This document shows, one piece after another, positions 1 through 7,806 of a stretch of 8,482 bases of DNA. The stretch is from an uncultured Ruminococcus sp. (lineage in GTDB: Bacteria > Bacillota > Clostridia > Oscillospirales > Acutalibacteraceae). A model generated the notes under the pieces. That model was given only the letters and a program-made list of their open reading frames with translations. It was not told the DNA's origin and did no database searches. A program made the position numbers and the translations under genes. The first letter of the stretch is position 1; every line of letters begins with the position of its first letter. The stretch is taken from NCBI GenBank assembly GCA_902772795.1, contig CACYBZ010000094.1, positions 1 to 8,482 on the forward strand, in the 5' to 3' direction.

Positions 1-85
1 CCAGTCAAGTATCTTCGACACCACTGAGCTTAACTTCTGTGTTCGGGATGGGAACAGGTGTACCCTCAGCGTCATCAACACCAAC
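1..85 (-). rRNA. rrf: 5S ribosomal RNA, 5' part (cut by window edge)
   Basis: About 85 nt of the 5' portion of 5S rRNA, read on the minus strand. The central conserved block (minus strand CCCATCCCGAACACAGAAGT, near positions 33-52) is the loop and helix region typical of bacterial 5S. The 5' end was set at 85 because from there the sequence lines up without gaps against my memory of the Bacillus subtilis 5S start up to the GTTCCC motif. Roughly 30 nt of the 3' end lie outside the window. The gene has its own promoter immediately upstream and no 23S gene before it, so it is either the first gene of a 5S-first rRNA operon or a solitary 5S. The structural RNA belongs to the large ribosomal subunit. 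Confidence 0.95.
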
Positions 86-117
86 TATTTTTTACATTGC
101 TTTTCAACAACAAAGTT

Positions 118-146
118 ATTATAGCACAGCTATCTTTAAAATTCAA
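118..146 (-). promoter_or_regulatory. Sigma-A promoter of the 5S rRNA transcript
   Basis: On the minus strand there is a -35 box TTGAAT (141-146), a 17-nt spacer (124-140) and a perfect -10 box TATAAT (118-123). The predicted transcription start is near 111, about 26 nt before the mature 5S end. Upstream of the -35 box, 147-200 is full of A-tracts on the minus strand, which looks like the UP elements of strong rRNA promoters. A second TATAAT (181-186) lies upstream but has only a poor -35 partner (GTTATA, 204-209), so a tandem P1 promoter is possible but weak. Promoter assignment is by consensus and position only. Confidence 0.82.
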
Positions 147-241
147 CCTATTTTTTTCATCTTTTGTCAAGTTTATGAAAATTATAACTATTTTTTTATT
201 GTTTATAACATCTTTTATGAATAGTACGTAAACATCATAAC

Positions 242-280
242 AAAAATCGTTCCTACGGGATTCCCGCAGGAACGATTTTT
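242..280 (-). terminator. Intrinsic terminator after the dCMP deaminase gene (possibly bidirectional)
   Basis: A long inverted repeat: the arm 242-259 pairs with 263-280 with one mismatch near the top, giving a stem of AAAAATCGTTCCT-type sequence plus a GC-rich cap. On the minus strand it ends in a run of five Ts immediately after the stem. It starts 3 nt beyond the stop codon of the dCMP deaminase gene and separates that operon from the 5S promoter. The A-run on the other side means it could also work on the plus strand, but no plus-strand gene is present here. Confidence 0.9.
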
Positions 281-283
281 GTT

Positions 284-781
284 TCAGAATTCAATAATCA
301 GCTGTTTGTCTTTGGGAATAAACTGCGTCAGTTTTACTCCTGCCGAATGTAACATTCTTTTGGACGCTACAGTACTTTCTGCATCACTGTATTTGTCCGA
401 CAAATAAATGACTTCTTTTATTCCTGACTGTATAATTGCCTTTGCACACTCATTACAGGGAAACAAGGCAACATAAATTTTCGTGCCGATGAGTGATTTG
501 CCATGTGCATTCAGAATGGCATTCAGTTCAGCGTGTACAACATAAGGATATTTGGTATCGTTGACTGCCCCTTCTCTTTCCCAGGGATATTCATCATCAG
601 AACAACCACAAGGAAAACCATTGTAACCTGTGGAAATAATGACGTTTTTTCCATAACTGCTGTTTTCTCCGCTGACAATACAAGCCCCTACCTGTGTATT
701 GGGGTCTTTACTTCTTTTGGAGGCAAGCACAGCAACACCCATAAAATATTCGTCCCAACTGATGTAATCATGTCGTTTCAT
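284..781 (-). CDS. dCMP deaminase (cytidine/deoxycytidylate deaminase family)
   Basis: A 165-residue zinc-dependent deaminase that converts dCMP to dUMP, feeding thymidylate synthase, in the cytoplasm. The family core is complete: [12 protein letters not shown] near residues 25-36, GYNGFP (52-57), the zinc/catalytic HAE motif (His83, proton-shuttle Glu85) and the second zinc motif PCNEC (Cys109, Cys112). Length is normal for the bacterial ComEB/dCMP deaminase group. I chose ATG 779-781 because the protein then begins [13 protein letters not shown], the usual family N-terminus; an open frame continues upstream to 883 but would only add gyrA-shadow residues. This start sits 14 nt inside the end of gyrA, so translation is probably coupled. 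An upstream AGAAAG at a moderate distance is a poor Shine-Dalgarno site. ATG 809-811 is the main alternative start. A terminator follows directly. Confidence 0.95.
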   Translation of the reverse strand: MKRHDYISWDEYFMGVAVLASKRSKDPNTQVGACIVSGENSSYGKNVIISTGYNGFPCGCSDDEYPWEREGAVNDTKYPYVVHAELNAILNAHGKSLIGTKIYVALFPCNECAKAIIQSGIKEVIYLSDKYSDAESTVASKRMLHSAGVKLTQFIPKDKQLIIEF

Positions 782-3263
782 TTTGACTGCTACTTTCTGT
801 GATATGCCCATCACTGTCTGTCGTATCCGTTTCATCGTCCTCATGCGGTGCGATTGCCAGCGTAACGACTTTAGCGTCCCCATTCATTCTCATCACAGTA
901 ACACCTTTGCTTTGTCTGCCGTGTACGTTGACGGAATCTGCCTGAATACGGATAATAATACCGTCTGATGAAATCATAATAATATCGTCTTTTTCTGTGT
1001 CAACGGTGCTGATACCTGCCACACGACCATATTTCTTGACATGGTAATTGATAACACCATGTCCGCCTCTGGACTGTTTACGGTATTCCGAAGCACTTGT
1101 CAGCCTGCCGTAACCTGTTTCGGAAACGGTGAGTATCATACTTTCATCATCAACAACAGCCATTCCTGTAACCGTATCATCGCCGACAAGGGTAATTGCC
1201 TTGACACCCATAGATGTTCTGCCTGACGGACGGATATCATTCTCATTAAAGCGGATAGCCATACCGTTCTTCGTTGCCACAACAATTTCACTGTTGCCGT
1301 CTGTCATTTTTACCCACGCCAGCTTGTCATCATCATTGAGTGTCAATGCCCTTACACCGTCTTTACGGTTAGTGTTATAGGCGTTGAGTTTGATTCTTTT
1401 GATAAGTCCCTTTTCCGTAACCATGACAAGATATTTACTCTCATCAAACTCGGAAACCTTAATCACAGAGTTGATTTTTTCGTCAGGTGACACAGGAATA
1501 AGATTGGCGATGTTCATTCCCTTAGCAGTACGGCTTCCCTCAGGGATTTCATAACACTTGAGTTTGTAAACTCTGCCGAAATTCGTAAAGAACAATACAT
1601 AGTCGTGACTGTTAATAACAAACATATCGGAAATATCATCTTCTTCACGTTTGCCCATACCGGCAATACCCTTACCGCCACGACGTTGAATACGGTAAGT
1701 GTCAACCCCAAGACGTTTGATATATCCCAGTGACGTCATTGTCAGTACACATTCTTCGTTAGGAATAAGGTCTTCAATATCTACTTCTCCGCTGACAGAC
1801 ATAATTTCTGTCCGTCTGGGATCGGCAAATTTCTTTCTGATTTCCATAGCTTCGGATTTGACAATTTCCAGTTGTTTCTGATGACTGGCAATAATTTCCT
1901 GATATTCGCTGATTTTCAATAAAAGCTGATTCAGTTCTGCTTCAAGTCTGCTTCTTTCCAGACCTGTCAGTTGTCCGAGTTGCATTTGCACGATAGCCTG
2001 TGTCTGCAAGTCGTCAAGACCGAATCTTTCGGAAAGATTTTTTCTTGCACTGGATTTGTCTTTTGATGCCCTGATAGTCGCAATGACTTCGTCAATATAG
2101 TCCAGTGCCGTTTTCAGCCCCTCCAGAATATGGGCTCTTTCTTTAGCTTTTTTCAGGTCAAATTCCGTTCTGCGTCTGATGACATCAACCTGAAAGTCGA
2201 TGTAATGCTGTAAAATCTGCTTGAGCGTAAGAACTTTGGGTTCACCGTCAACAATCGCCAGCATAATAACACCGAATGTTATCTGCATCTGGGAATAGGT
2301 ATACAGTTTGTTCAGGATAATCTGCGGAGAAGCATCTCTGCGGATATCAATTTCAATGTGCATACCATCTCTGTCGGAATGGTCTTCAATATTGGTGATA
2401 CCTTCAATTTTTTTATCCTTGCATAAATCGGCAATACTTTCCACCAGTCTTGCCTTGTTGACCTGATAAGGCAATTCAGTAACAACAATCTTGAAACGAC
2501 CGTTCTTTCCCTCCACGATTTCTGCCTTTGCTCTGACTGTGATTTTACCACGCCCTGTAGCATAGGCTGAACGTATACCTGCACGTCCCATAATCAAGGC
2601 ACTTGTCGGAAAATCAGGGCCTTGTATATATTCCATCAGTTCGCCAAGTTCAGCGTCAGGATTGTCGATAAGACAGCACATAGCGTCAATGACTTCGCCC
2701 ATATTGTGCGGAGGAATATTGGTTGCCATACCGACAGCAATACCACTTGACCCATTGACCAGCAGATTCGGAAAACGTGACGGCAAAACGACAGGTTCTT
2801 TCAGACGGTCGTCAAAGTTAGGGGTAAAGTCAACGGTTTCCTTGTCTATATCGGTAAGCATTTCGACAGAAATCTTACTCATTTTGGATTCTGTGTAACG
2901 GTAAGCAGCAGGAGGATCACCATCGACCGAACCAAAGTTACCGTGACCGTCCACAAGCGGATATCTCATTGAGAAATCCTGTGCCAGTCTGACAAGTGCG
3001 TCGTAAACGGAAGCGTCACCGTGAGGGTGATAGCTGCCCAGCACTGCCCCTACCGTATCGGCACATTTTCGGTACGGTTTCTCGGGACCCAGATTTTTCT
3101 CGTGCATAGTATATAATATTCTTCTGTGTACGGGTTTGAGTCCGTCCCTGACATCGGGTAAGGCTCTCGACACAATAACCGACATCGAATATTCCAGAAA
3201 GGATTTCTGCATTTCCTTACGCAAATCGACATCTATTATTCTGTTGTTGTTCTCGTTCTCCAC
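768..3263 (-). CDS. gyrA: DNA gyrase subunit A
   Basis: An 831-residue type IIA topoisomerase subunit that cuts and rejoins DNA; with GyrB it forms the A2B2 enzyme introducing negative supercoils using ATP. The order is winged-helix/tower breakage-reunion domain (about 30-500) and C-terminal six-bladed beta-pinwheel (about 500-805). The catalytic tyrosine is Tyr123 in the AAYRYTE motif. The GyrA box QRRGGKG (526-532) identifies gyrase rather than ParC. An acidic, Asp/Glu/Thr-rich tail follows from about residue 806. The quinolone-determining region reads [10 protein letters not shown] (79-88), with Ala84 where E. coli has Ser83. The start is GTG (3261-3263), backed by GAGGG 8 nt upstream (3272-3276); the next Met is residue 18. 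It lies 162 nt after the thioesterase gene, in a gap holding a hairpin repeat, so a separate promoter is possible. No convincing one is visible. Confidence 0.98.
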   Translation of the reverse strand: MENENNNRIIDVDLRKEMQKSFLEYSMSVIVSRALPDVRDGLKPVHRRILYTMHEKNLGPEKPYRKCADTVGAVLGSYHPHGDASVYDALVRLAQDFSMRYPLVDGHGNFGSVDGDPPAAYRYTESKMSKISVEMLTDIDKETVDFTPNFDDRLKEPVVLPSRFPNLLVNGSSGIAVGMATNIPPHNMGEVIDAMCCLIDNPDAELGELMEYIQGPDFPTSALIMGRAGIRSAYATGRGKITVRAKAEIVEGKNGRFKIVVTELPYQVNKARLVESIADLCKDKKIEGITNIEDHSDRDGMHIEIDIRRDASPQIILNKLYTYSQMQITFGVIMLAIVDGEPKVLTLKQILQHYIDFQVDVIRRRTEFDLKKAKERAHILEGLKTALDYIDEVIATIRASKDKSSARKNLSERFGLDDLQTQAIVQMQLGQLTGLERSRLEAELNQLLLKISEYQEIIASHQKQLEIVKSEAMEIRKKFADPRRTEIMSVSGEVDIEDLIPNEECVLTMTSLGYIKRLGVDTYRIQRRGGKGIAGMGKREEDDISDMFVINSHDYVLFFTNFGRVYKLKCYEIPEGSRTAKGMNIANLIPVSPDEKINSVIKVSEFDESKYLVMVTEKGLIKRIKLNAYNTNRKDGVRALTLNDDDKLAWVKMTDGNSEIVVATKNGMAIRFNENDIRPSGRTSMGVKAITLVGDDTVTGMAVVDDESMILTVSETGYGRLTSASEYRKQSRGGHGVINYHVKKYGRVAGISTVDTEKDDIIMISSDGIIIRIQADSVNVHGRQSKGVTVMRMNGDAKVVTLAIAPHEDDETDTTDSDGHITESSSQNETT

Positions 3264-3319
3264 AAACTACACCCTCTTGTTCAAATTCTATTGCGGTTCA
3301 TTGCGTATGTTCTGAACCA

Positions 3320-3405
3320 TTTGCAAGGGACTTTGCCCCTTGACCCCACAAACTTTTGAAAAAGTTTGACAAAACTTTCTATGAAAATTTGCGACAGCAA
3401 ATTTT
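3320..3405 (-). repeat. Multi-hairpin dispersed repeat, copy A (between thioesterase gene and gyrA)
   Basis: Read on the minus strand this is the same element as 7699-7782 on the plus strand, alignable over about 84 nt without gaps. It consists of three successive small hairpins: module 1 (9-bp stem 3384-3392 with 3397-3405, loop 3393-3396), module 2 (palindromic AAACTTTT-type stem, 3350-3367) and module 3 (8-bp stem 3324-3331 with 3335-3342, 3-nt loop). Where the copies differ in modules 2 and 3, paired bases usually change together, so base pairing appears to be kept. The fourth GC-rich hairpin of copy B is missing here. Module 1 begins about 20 nt after the thioesterase stop, with a short T stretch, and might act as a weak terminator. 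No ORF or transposase is associated. The class name and function are unknown to me. Confidence 0.85.
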
Positions 3406-3425
3406 TTTAATAATAACGTCAGGAT

Positions 3426-3842
3426 TTACAAAACAACGGATTCCGATAATTTTTTATACAATGTCGGAAAAAGTTTTCCGGCATTGACAGGTCTGAAACT
3501 TTCGCTGGATACAAAACCGTGTTCCGTATAACCGAGATTGACCAGTTCATCATTCTGATTATAGACTTCATAACGGAATGTGATTTTTGCCACACTGATT
3601 TTTTCCAGCGTTGTTTCTACCCTTAACGTATCGCCGAAATATACGGCTTTTTTATATTGACAATGGAGCTGTATCAACGGCAACATCAGTCCGTCCTGTT
3701 CCAGTTTCTTGTAGGTAGTACCAAAACAACTGATAAAATCCACTCTTGCCTGTTCGTAATACAGAGCATACACAGAATGATGAACAATCCCCATCATATC
3801 TGTTTCCCCATATCGTACGGTTATTTCGGTTGTACTTTTCAA
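3426..3842 (-). CDS. Acyl-CoA thioesterase, 4HBT/YbgC-like hotdog fold
   Basis: A 138-residue single hotdog-domain protein, predicted to hydrolyse acyl-CoA or a related thioester in the cytoplasm. The N-terminal motif VRYGETDMMGIVHH (9-22) followed by VYALYYEQAR (24-33) matches the YbgC/FcbC group, in which the Asp of the xTDxxGxV segment (here Asp15) is the catalytic or orienting residue. Length is typical. The start is TTG (3840-3842), with AGGTGA (3847-3852) 4 nt before it; no ATG lies in frame upstream, and a later Met would remove the active-site segment. The gap from the preceding gene is 9 nt and its stop codon abuts the ribosome site, so the two are one operon. The substrate cannot be read from sequence. 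Its location between gyrB and gyrA does not suggest a role. Confidence 0.9.
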   Translation of the reverse strand: MKSTTEITVRYGETDMMGIVHHSVYALYYEQARVDFISCFGTTYKKLEQDGLMLPLIQLHCQYKKAVYFGDTLRVETTLEKISVAKITFRYEVYNQNDELVNLGYTEHGFVSSESFRPVNAGKLFPTLYKKLSESVVL

Positions 3843-3851
3843 ATGATCACC

Positions 3852-4439
3852 TTATTTTTTTGTACTCAGCATACCTGTATGGAGTAACTGCAATATTTCT
3901 TCTCTTTGCGAACGTTCAACAGCGTGCAACGGTATAACAAAAACTCTGTTGTCTTTCAGTCTGGTAATAATCAACAGCCGTCTGCTTACTTTCAGACGAC
4001 TGGAATTATCCAGATGAACACAATAGCGGTTTTCACCGTCCGAAATAACAAGATGTGTTTCATAAATCTGAAAGGTAATTTTCTTACCGTCTGCATTGCG
4101 TCTTGCCAGTGCTGAAAGCTGTCGTTTCGGAATAATCCATACCACTGCCAGCACCACAAACGCTATCACAGTGAAAATAATGTTATTGAAATTTCCTTTT
4201 ACGGAATAGGCAAATACAAATCCTGCCATTGCCATCAACAGCAATACGGTATATATCAATGACCGTCTGATTTCTTTATTGGTAACGCCTGTGTAGTTAA
4301 GACCTTCATAGGCTTCTGCCTTTGTCAGTTTAAAGCTTCCCTCACTTATCAGCACTTTACTGTGCAGACTTCTGTCTGTTTCGTGTAAATGGTGAACTTC
4401 ATCAAGTATTTCATCTATCCGTTGTCTGTTTTCTTCCAA
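3852..4439 (-). CDS. Two-TM membrane protein with YcxB-like C-terminal domain
   Basis: 195 residues. A charged cytoplasmic N-terminus (1-60) precedes two hydrophobic segments (about 61-80 and 85-103) with a short connecting loop, then a soluble C-terminal domain (about 119-187). That domain has the alternating strand pattern ITFQIYETHLVIS...NRVFVIPLHA ending in a helix, which resembles the YcxB-like/PH-like domain of small Firmicute membrane proteins. The positive residues after TM2 (KRQLSALARR) and before TM1 suggest both ends are inside. The start is TTG (4437-4439), with AGGTGA (4444-4449) 4 nt upstream; there is no earlier in-frame Met, and the first ATG lies inside TM1. It begins 14 nt after the gyrB stop, so it is co-transcribed with gyrB. 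The function is unknown and the YcxB link is by pattern only. Confidence 0.75.
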   Translation of the reverse strand: MEENRQRIDEILDEVHHLHETDRSLHSKVLISEGSFKLTKAEAYEGLNYTGVTNKEIRRSLIYTVLLLMAMAGFVFAYSVKGNFNNIIFTVIAFVVLAVVWIIPKRQLSALARRNADGKKITFQIYETHLVISDGENRYCVHLDNSSRLKVSRRLLIITRLKDNRVFVIPLHAVERSQREEILQLLHTGMLSTKK

Positions 4440-4453
4440 AAAATCACCTGTTC

Positions 4454-6409
<1,956 letters not shown>

Positions 6410-6484
6410 TTATTCGTTGTACAGTTTGCCTGTGACAAGTATTTTTTCCTGAAAAGAAATAACAAAATCCTATCCGATAATCAG

Positions 6485-6889
6485 TCAATCTGATTTTTTG
6501 TTATCAGTCTTTTCCCCTCTTTGTTTTTCTTCAAATTTCTCCCTGTACTGCTTTTCCGCATACTTATCGTACACCCGAAACCGTACTGTAAACGGCACAA
6601 GCAACAACGATATACCAAAAAAAGTCAGTGTGACAAGTAACAATCCCAACGGGTGTAACTCCGCAAAATGAAAAAGCACAAGATTCAGCAATACCAGTAA
6701 TATTGTATCTACCGTGAAAAAGATAATTTTCCCTTTTCGGCTCTCCACTGTAAAAATTTTCTTGCAATGGCGACATTCAATATTCCTGTATCGGCACATA
6801 TTTTTGACTTCGTCATATCTGTATACCGCCTGACAGTGCGGACATACCGGTAATTTCAGTAATTTCAAAAAACCTGCACTTCCTGTCAT
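6485..6889 (-). CDS. Small zinc-ribbon membrane protein (second of a tandem pair)
   Basis: 134 residues. A CxxC-x19-CxxC zinc ribbon (Cys16, Cys19, Cys39, Cys42, with an extra Cys32) is followed by two hydrophobic segments (about 56-75 and 79-101) and a very charged, Lys/Glu-rich tail (110-134). No signal peptide is seen; the ribbon probably faces the cytoplasm. The layout resembles the Firmicute cxxc_20_cxxc family (TIGR04104), though the spacing is 19. The ATG start overlaps the stop of the upstream gene as ATGA (6886-6889), with no clear Shine-Dalgarno site, so translation is coupled. It is probably a paralogue of its upstream neighbour: same ribbon spacing, same topology. The cellular role is unknown. 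A 90-nt gap separates it from gyrB. Confidence 0.8.
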   Translation of the reverse strand: MTGSAGFLKLLKLPVCPHCQAVYRYDEVKNMCRYRNIECRHCKKIFTVESRKGKIIFFTVDTILLVLLNLVLFHFAELHPLGLLLVTLTFFGISLLLVPFTVRFRVYDKYAEKQYREKFEEKQRGEKTDNKKSD

Positions 6890-7311
6890 TCAAGATGGGA
6901 AATATCCGTAAAGCCGTCATCATTTGCTGTATCGTCAGATGTGACAATTTTTGTTTTCGTACTGGGTACACCTGATGAATCGCCGAATTTTTCATAGTTG
7001 ATTCCCTTTTTCTTTCTTCTTATCGGAACCAACCGTACAAAGAATGGTGTAATAAAATACAACAACAGAAACGGTATGGCTACCCATAACATTCCCCACA
7101 AACTCTGGATAAATTTCGGGGCAGTGAAAATAATGACAAGGACAACCGCAATCAATACCGCTACCACTACGATAAACTTGAACACATTTGAAAAGTATAC
7201 TGTCGAATTTCTTCCGCAACGACGACATTTATACTCTCCCTGTTTTCTCTGCATGAATGCCTGAAAATAATTCAACTCTTTTCCGCAATACGGACATCTT
7301 GTCTTTCTCAT
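6886..7311 (-). CDS. Small zinc-ribbon membrane protein (first of a tandem pair)
   Basis: 141 residues. The zinc ribbon begins almost at the N-terminus: Cys6, Cys9 (CPYC) and Cys29, Cys32 (CRRC), 19 residues between the pairs. Two long hydrophobic segments follow (about 43-63 and 72-96), then a basic stretch PIRRKKK that predicts a cytoplasmic tail, which is hydrophilic and Ser/Thr/Asp-rich (105-141). The ATG (7309-7311) is fixed by the adjacent CxxC motif and has AGGAGAGG (7323-7330) 11 nt upstream. It is the first gene after the gene-free DnaA-box-like region, so an operon promoter should lie in 7323-7700. I could not find a convincing -10/-35 pair there. The function is unknown; it may recruit or sense another protein at the membrane. 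Confidence 0.8.
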   Translation of the reverse strand: MRKTRCPYCGKELNYFQAFMQRKQGEYKCRRCGRNSTVYFSNVFKFIVVVAVLIAVVLVIIFTAPKFIQSLWGMLWVAIPFLLLYFITPFFVRLVPIRRKKKGINYEKFGDSSGVPSTKTKIVTSDDTANDDGFTDISHLE

Positions 7312-7355
7312 AGACGCTACAACCTCTCCTGAACATCAAAAAAATTTCTTCCGTC

Positions 7356-7666
7356 TTTTCCACAATTCCACAATATCATGTCGAATTGTCGGTTTCTTTT
7401 CTTTATCAAGCCTTATGATTTTTCCACTTTTCCACAATAATATTGTCAAATTGTCAATTTTCTATTGTTAATTTCATTATTTTTTCCACATCAATCTTGT
7501 GAAAGTGTCGATAATTTCCGCTGTACTCCCCTAGCTTTCCACTTTTCCACAATAACATTGTCAAATTGTCAATTTTCTGTCGTTAATCCCATCATTTTTT
7601 CCACATTATTTTTGTGGAATTGTCGATAATCTCCGTCAAACGCCATCATTTTTCCACATTTCCACA
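7356..7666 (+). promoter_or_regulatory. Cluster of DnaA-box-like nonamers (candidate DnaA-binding region or part of oriC)
   Basis: Six exact TTTTCCACA nonamers in the same orientation start at 7356, 7428, 7482, 7543, 7597 and 7650, with near matches at 7420 (TTTTCCACT) and 7658 (ATTTCCACA). TTTTCCACA fits the relaxed DnaA-box consensus TTWTNCACA; the strict TTATCCACA form is absent. Spacing is 72, 54, 61, 54 and 53 bp, roughly whole multiples of a helical turn for the 53-54 steps. The region is AT-rich, gene-free and lies between remB and the genes leading into gyrB, in a neighbourhood that in many Firmicutes is close to dnaA and oriC. DnaA binding is inferred. The C-over-G bias I sampled on the plus strand does not switch across it, so it may be an accessory cluster and not the unwinding site. 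Confidence 0.55.
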
Positions 7667-7690
7667 ACAACAATGTTGAAATGTCAGCAA
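7357..7690 (+). repeat. Imperfect tandem repeats with a 115-bp period in the remB to zinc-ribbon gap
   Basis: The block 7421-7535 repeats at 7536-7650; 88 of the first 100 positions agree and the last 15 diverge. A partial third copy of the first 40 nt starts at 7651, and a related core starts at 7357. Each core has two TTCCAC motifs followed, after a short gap, by two TGTC motifs (e.g. TTGTCAAATTGTCAA, 7443-7457 and 7558-7572), which are a partly complementary return arm. The half-way sub-units at 7482 and 7597 end in TGTCGATAAT (7507-7516, 7621-7630). The repeats carry the DnaA-box-like nonamers. There is no ORF, and the units are too uneven for CRISPR. Confidence 0.85.
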
Positions 7691-7698
7691 TTCTGCCT

Positions 7699-7806
7699 AA
7701 AATTTGCCACAGCAAATTTTCCTGAAAAGTTTTGTCCAACTTTTTCAAAAGTTGGTGGGGTTCAGGGGCAAAGCCCCTGACAGGAGTGCGGGGACAGCGT
7801 CCCTGC
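7699..7806 (+). repeat. Multi-hairpin dispersed repeat, copy B (overlaps 3' end of remB)
   Basis: A chain of four small hairpins: module 1 stem 7699-7707 with 7712-7720 (loop CACA); module 2 CAACTTTT...AAAAGTTG (7737-7754); module 3 TCAGGGGC-AAA-GCCCCTGA (7762-7780); module 4 a GC-rich 8-bp stem 7788-7795 with 7799-7806, one G-T pair. Modules 1-3 align with copy A (3320-3405, opposite strand) without gaps. The right half lies inside remB, encodes its last residues and provides its stop codon at 7745-7747 in module 2. Similar strings with GGGGCAAAGCCCC-type hairpins are, as I recall, scattered between genes in Ruminococcaceae. There is no transposase or target duplication in view. Confidence 0.85.

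Noticed and set aside
165..170. Perfect TTGACA (minus strand) as a further -35 box before 5S
   Set aside because: No acceptable -10 box lies 16-18 nt downstream; the TTGAAT/TATAAT pair explains the region better.
503..802. 99-codon plus-strand frame opposite the dCMP deaminase gene
   Set aside because: Antisense shadow of a well-conserved gene; the protein has no recognisable motif. The same holds for the other plus-strand frames across gyrA and gyrB.
768..3263. parC (topoisomerase IV) instead of gyrA
   Set aside because: The complete GyrA box QRRGGKG, the acidic tail and linkage to gyrB support gyrase.
3285..3313. Possible gyrA promoter: AGAACA (3308-3313), 17-nt spacer, TAGAAT (3285-3290)
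   Set aside because: The -35 matches consensus at only three of six positions, and the start would leave almost no leader before the ribosome site. Too weak to annotate.
6479..6495. AATCAG-TCAAT-CTGATT hairpin at the zinc-ribbon gene stop as a terminator
   Set aside because: Six AT-rich pairs with no T-run on the coding (minus) strand; unlikely to terminate.
7312..7420. Promoter of the zinc-ribbon/gyrB operon
   Set aside because: Several TTGACA-like words occur on the minus strand in the repeat units, but none has a -10 box at 16-18 nt; a promoter is expected here but cannot be placed.
7357..7690. CRISPR array
   Set aside because: The units are imperfect, have uneven spacing, and the intervening sequence is itself repeated instead of unique; no cas genes are present.
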